From Hoylesella timonensis S9-PR14 (GTDB lineage: Bacteria > Bacteroidota > Bacteroidia > Bacteroidales > Bacteroidaceae), in NCBI RefSeq assembly GCF_000762405.1, contig NZ_JRPQ01000141.1, positions 1 to 64,000 on the forward strand: 64,000 bases of DNA, in the 5' to 3' direction. Under the pieces are notes generated by a model. That model did no database searches, was not told where the DNA came from, and saw only the letters and a program-made list of their open reading frames with translations. A program made the translations under genes and the position numbers. Each line of letters begins with the position of its first letter. The stretch's first letter is position 1. This document shows positions 61,128-64,000 of this stretch, in pieces.

Positions 61128-62711
61128 TTAATTTTTTACTGTCTGTTCTTTGGTCTTAACTCGTTTTTTCGGTGTCAACGTAATGAGTGGCACCAACATT
61201 TCTTCCATACTAATGCCTCCATGCTGAAAAGTATCTTTGTAATAAGCTACATAATAATTATAGTTGTTGGGATAAGCCAAGAAGGTGTCACCCGTAGCAA
61301 ATACATAAGTTGTGCTAATATTCGGTGACGGCAATTGCGCTAAAGCTGGCTTTTTGATTGTAAACACTTCTTTGGCTGAATAATTGAGGTTTTTGCCTAA
61401 TTTATAGCGCAAATTCGTATTCGTATTACGGTCTCCAATAATTTTAACAGGTTTTGAAGCCCTGATACTGCCGTGGTCGGTCGTTAAAATGACTTTATAA
61501 TTTGCCTGTGCCAAGAGCTTCATCAGCTCTGACATCATGGAGTGTCGAAACCAACTCTTCGTGATACTCCGATAAGCAGATTCGTTGTTTGCCAATTCTC
61601 GCACCATCTTAGATTCCGTACGTGCATGAGAGAGCATGTCGATGAAGTTGACTACCAAGACATTCAAATCGTTTTTGGACAGTTCGTGCAGTTGGTCAAA
61701 AAACTTATCTGCACCGCCCGAATCATTCACCTTATGATAACTAAAACTGTCATGACGCCGATAACGCTCTATCTGCGTCTTTATCAACGGTGCTTCATTC
61801 AGGTTTTTGCCTTCCTCTTCATCTTCATCAACCCATAAATCGGGGAACATTTCAACAATTTGTTGTGGCATCAATCCGCTGAAAATAGCATTGCGCGCGT
61901 ACTGTGTTGCCGTGGGTAGGATGCTACAGTATAGGTCATCGTCTATCTCGAACATATCACTCAAATCGTTGGCAATAGCTCGCCATTGGTCATATCTAAA
62001 GTTGTCTATGACTATAAGGAACACTTTTTCACCTTGATCGAGCAGAGGGAATATCTTTGTCTTAAAGATATCTGGGCTGAGTAGTGGACGATTTGCTTGA
62101 TGAGGAGCTACCCAATCCAGATAATGTTTGCTTATATATTTGGCAAAACCTTGGTTGGCATCCTCCTTTTGCATTTGCAACATTTCTGTCATGTTACTAT
62201 TTGCGGCACTCAACTCCAGTTCCCAATGTACCAATCGCTTGTAGATACTTTTCCAGTCTTCAAGCGTTTGGCAGTCCATCATCTGCATGGCAATAGCTTG
62301 AAAACTTTGTTGATACCCTGATTGTGTGACCTCTGTTACAATTTCTCGCCGATGGATGTTCTTTTTAAGCGTTAGAAGAATTTGGTTTGGATTAACAGGT
62401 TTAATCAGATAATCAGCAATTTTCGACCCGATGGCTTGCTCCATGATATTCTCCTCTTCGCTCTTCGTCACCATTACCACAGGGGTTGCCGGATGAATCT
62501 CCTTGATTTGCTGTAAGGTTTCAAGCCCTGTAAGACCGGGCATCATTTCATCGAGCAACACCAAGTCGAAGGTCTGTTCCTGACAAGCCTCGATGGCATC
62601 CGCACCATTGCTCACTGTGACCACTTCGTAACCTTTCTTTTCCAAGAAGAGAATATGCGCACGAAGCAAGTCAATCTCATCATCTACCCACAATAATAAT
62701 CCGTTACTCAT
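61128..62711 (-). CDS. porX: PorX: response regulator fused to PglZ/alkaline-phosphatase-like domain
   Basis: A 527-residue cytoplasmic regulator of the type IX secretion system. The receiver domain (1-120) has the acidic pair Asp10-Asp11, the phospho-acceptor Asp54 in VLLDEMMPG and the signature Lys104 in YLIKPV. A helical linker leads to a PglZ/alkaline-phosphatase-superfamily domain (about 215-510) with VIDNFRYDQWRA, TATQYARNAIFSG (nucleophile Thr) and TTDHGSIR metal motifs. In Porphyromonas gingivalis PorX works with the kinase PorY to control T9SS genes and modify signalling nucleotides. Three secreted proteins in this window carry T9SS-like tails, which is consistent. Confidence 0.92.
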   Translation of the reverse strand: MSNGLLLWVDDEIDLLRAHILFLEKKGYEVVTVSNGADAIEACQEQTFDLVLLDEMMPGLTGLETLQQIKEIHPATPVVMVTKSEEENIMEQAIGSKIADYLIKPVNPNQILLTLKKNIHRREIVTEVTQSGYQQSFQAIAMQMMDCQTLEDWKSIYKRLVHWELELSAANSNMTEMLQMQKEDANQGFAKYISKHYLDWVAPHQANRPLLSPDIFKTKIFPLLDQGEKVFLIVIDNFRYDQWRAIANDLSDMFEIDDDLYCSILPTATQYARNAIFSGLMPQQIVEMFPDLWVDEDEEEGKNLNEAPLIKTQIERYRRHDSFSYHKVNDSGGADKFFDQLHELSKNDLNVLVVNFIDMLSHARTESKMVRELANNESAYRSITKSWFRHSMMSELMKLLAQANYKVILTTDHGSIRASKPVKIIGDRNTNTNLRYKLGKNLNYSAKEVFTIKKPALAQLPSPNISTTYVFATGDTFLAYPNNYNYYVAYYKDTFQHGGISMEEMLVPLITLTPKKRVKTKEQTVKN

Positions 62712-62713
62712 CT

Positions 62714-64000
62714 CTAAAATCCTTCTAAATCATAATATTCATCACCAAAATCTATCACTTTAGGCTCTGCTTTTTTCTTCTTCTTTTTATTCTTATCCGT
62801 AGTTTTATCTACGGTCTTGGGCTTGGCTGTCTTGTCTTTAGCAGTTTTGCCATCCTCAAAATAGATAATCGTCTCACCCACTCGTTGTGGTTGTTGCTTA
62901 TTCGGCTCTTGCTTAGACTTTGCTTTAGCAGGCTGAACAGGTTGGGTTGGCACCTTTTGGGGCGAATTTTTCGCATTCGCTGGCAACTGCTTTGTCGACT
63001 TTGTTTTAGCAGAATCGGCTGGCAGCGGCGTCTTTGAAGTTGTACGAGGAGCCAATGGAATCACCGTTTCTCCACTGTTGCTTTCCTTTTTAGGTTGTTC
63101 TACTGGAATGATTGTACCGCCTTGATGATTCGATGACTTGTCATTTTCCGTTGGAAGAACATAAGTACCGCTGTCCAAAGGCTTGCTTTCCAAACCGTTG
63201 TCAATAAAGGTAGCATCATCGAGCAACCTATCTACCTCTTCAAGAGTGGGCTTAGGTTGTGCCTGTGTCTTTACCTCTGTGGGCTCGGTCAATAACTGGA
63301 AAGTACTAATCTTTAATGGAGCAAAGTGCTTGGTATAATATTTATCGTAATCATCGTAACTGAAATTTGTTCCCAACAGTTCAAGATTCACATCACTGAT
63401 GACAAAAGTACGGGCGTGCTTCAATAGGGATGCCAGCTCTCTCTGCTTATGAAAAGCACGTGCATATTGCAAGGCTTCATCGAAATTGAGAAATCCTGCT
63501 ATCTTCATGAGATGCAAACCAAAATCGTCTTGCGTTATGACGACATCGAAATTACGAACCACATACTGGGTAAAGTTGTATTTGGCGACACGATATAGCA
63601 ACTGATTTTCATTCACAGAGTCAGGATGATAAGCGATCATAAACGTAAAATTGGTGTTGCGCTCGTTGCTAAATGTTCGCTTGGCAATCGAGTCACTATC
63701 ACTTAACACAGCTGCCCGACGCGACCACACATCACCTATATCGAACTTACCTCCACGCAACTTCCGACCAGCCTGCACACCGTTGATAATCATACCCGCC
63801 AAAGGACTGAGTTTACTCTCGGGATATTTTTTCACCAACGTATGAAGATCTGCCAAGCATTGAGTAGCATCACCACGATTCAACTTACCCAATCCACCTA
63901 TAAAAAGGAATTTATCACGGTTTGCACCCAGTGGGAAACGTGTCTCGGAAATGTGCGTATTCGCCAGCACCTCATCGTATCGGTCGGCTTTGAAAGCGTT
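62714..64000 (-). CDS. PorW/SprE-like TPR protein, 5' part beyond the window
   Basis: The C-terminal part (at least 428 residues) of a larger protein; the frame stays open to the window's right edge (…NAFKADRYDEVLANTH), so the real start is outside. The first portion has TPR-like helices (DKFLFIGGLGKLNRGDATQCLADLHTLVKKYPES in part). Next comes a conserved globular part (TFMIAYHPDSVNENQLLYRVAKYNFTQYVVRNFD in part). The last 170 residues are low-complexity, rich in Lys, Pro, Thr and Gln, and end with DFGDEYYDLEGF. This order resembles PorW/SprE lipoproteins of type IX secretion. It ends 2 bp before porX, so the two are translationally coupled. Confidence 0.7.
   Translation of the reverse strand, partial: NAFKADRYDEVLANTHISETRFPLGANRDKFLFIGGLGKLNRGDATQCLADLHTLVKKYPESKLSPLAGMIINGVQAGRKLRGGKFDIGDVWSRRAAVLSDSDSIAKRTFSNERNTNFTFMIAYHPDSVNENQLLYRVAKYNFTQYVVRNFDVVITQDDFGLHLMKIAGFLNFDEALQYARAFHKQRELASLLKHARTFVISDVNLELLGTNFSYDDYDKYYTKHFAPLKISTFQLLTEPTEVKTQAQPKPTLEEVDRLLDDATFIDNGLESKPLDSGTYVLPTENDKSSNHQGGTIIPVEQPKKESNSGETVIPLAPRTTSKTPLPADSAKTKSTKQLPANAKNSPQKVPTQPVQPAKAKSKQEPNKQQPQRVGETIIYFEDGKTAKDKTAKPKTVDKTTDKNKKKKKKAEPKVIDFGDEYYDLEGF

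Overview
The window looks like a chromosomal segment of an oral or gut Prevotella-type Bacteroidota (order Bacteroidales). The signs are: a SusC/SusD pair with an accessory lipoprotein, a C10 (interpain/streptopain-like) cysteine peptidase, the type IX secretion regulator PorX, the Bacteroidales gene run ftsX-DUF3098-uppP-truB-queA-folK, the run DUF1599/BT_3928-like/tpiA/SPOR/folE/xth, and promoters of the Bacteroidota form TTTG-N19/20-TAnnTTTG. The species cannot be named from the sequence alone.

Layout. 1-3 kb: a truncated dispersed repeat, a higBA-type toxin-antitoxin pair and a secreted OB-fold-like protein. 3.1-4.7 kb: an FAD-dependent oxidoreductase. 5-12.7 kb: a SusC/SusD/lipoprotein uptake operon followed by a secreted C10 peptidase, which together suggest peptide or protein foraging. 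12.7-16.4 kb: a second repeat copy, structured non-coding DNA and a bifunctional aspartokinase/homoserine dehydrogenase. 16.6-23.3 kb: lplA-gcvT-gcvH-gcvPA-gcvPB-lpd, which contains every glycine-cleavage component plus the ligase that lipoylates GcvH. 23.4-25.5 kb: htpG, then tRNA-Arg(ACG). 25.8-34.4 kb: two more repeat copies around a porin-like protein, a rarA-dehydrogenase-TRIC operon, an acidic-tailed protein of unknown function and typA. 34.5-39.3 kb: rpsO and, converging on it, the ftsX-to-folK run. 39.9-42.4 kb: a three-gene pyridoxal-phosphate locus headed by an unusual fusion of a degenerate ThiD/PdxK-like kinase with an AraC DNA-binding domain, followed by pdxS and pdxT. 42.5-49.2 kb: an LpxA-like acyltransferase and a tripartite RND efflux operon. 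50-57 kb: cca, a small lipoprotein and the DUF1599-to-xth run. 57-64 kb: a GH25 lysozyme, a DUF4251 lipoprotein, an endonuclease I, and a PorW-like(partial)-porX-tsaE operon.

The main points for a second look are these. (1) The ThiD-like/AraC fusion lies directly upstream of pdxST. Its kinase motifs are altered, so it is a candidate vitamin-B6 sensor-regulator. (2) A family of about 480-bp intergenic repeats (four clear copies and one degenerate copy) contains hairpins that carry compensatory base changes. (3) Three 15-bp palindromes are spaced exactly 22 bp apart upstream of the endonuclease gene. (4) The QueA-like and LpxA-like proteins depart from their families at normally conserved sites. 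(5) The tRNA-Arg appears to replace the G19-C56 tertiary pair with A19-U56. All functional calls come from reading motifs and context; no database search was run.
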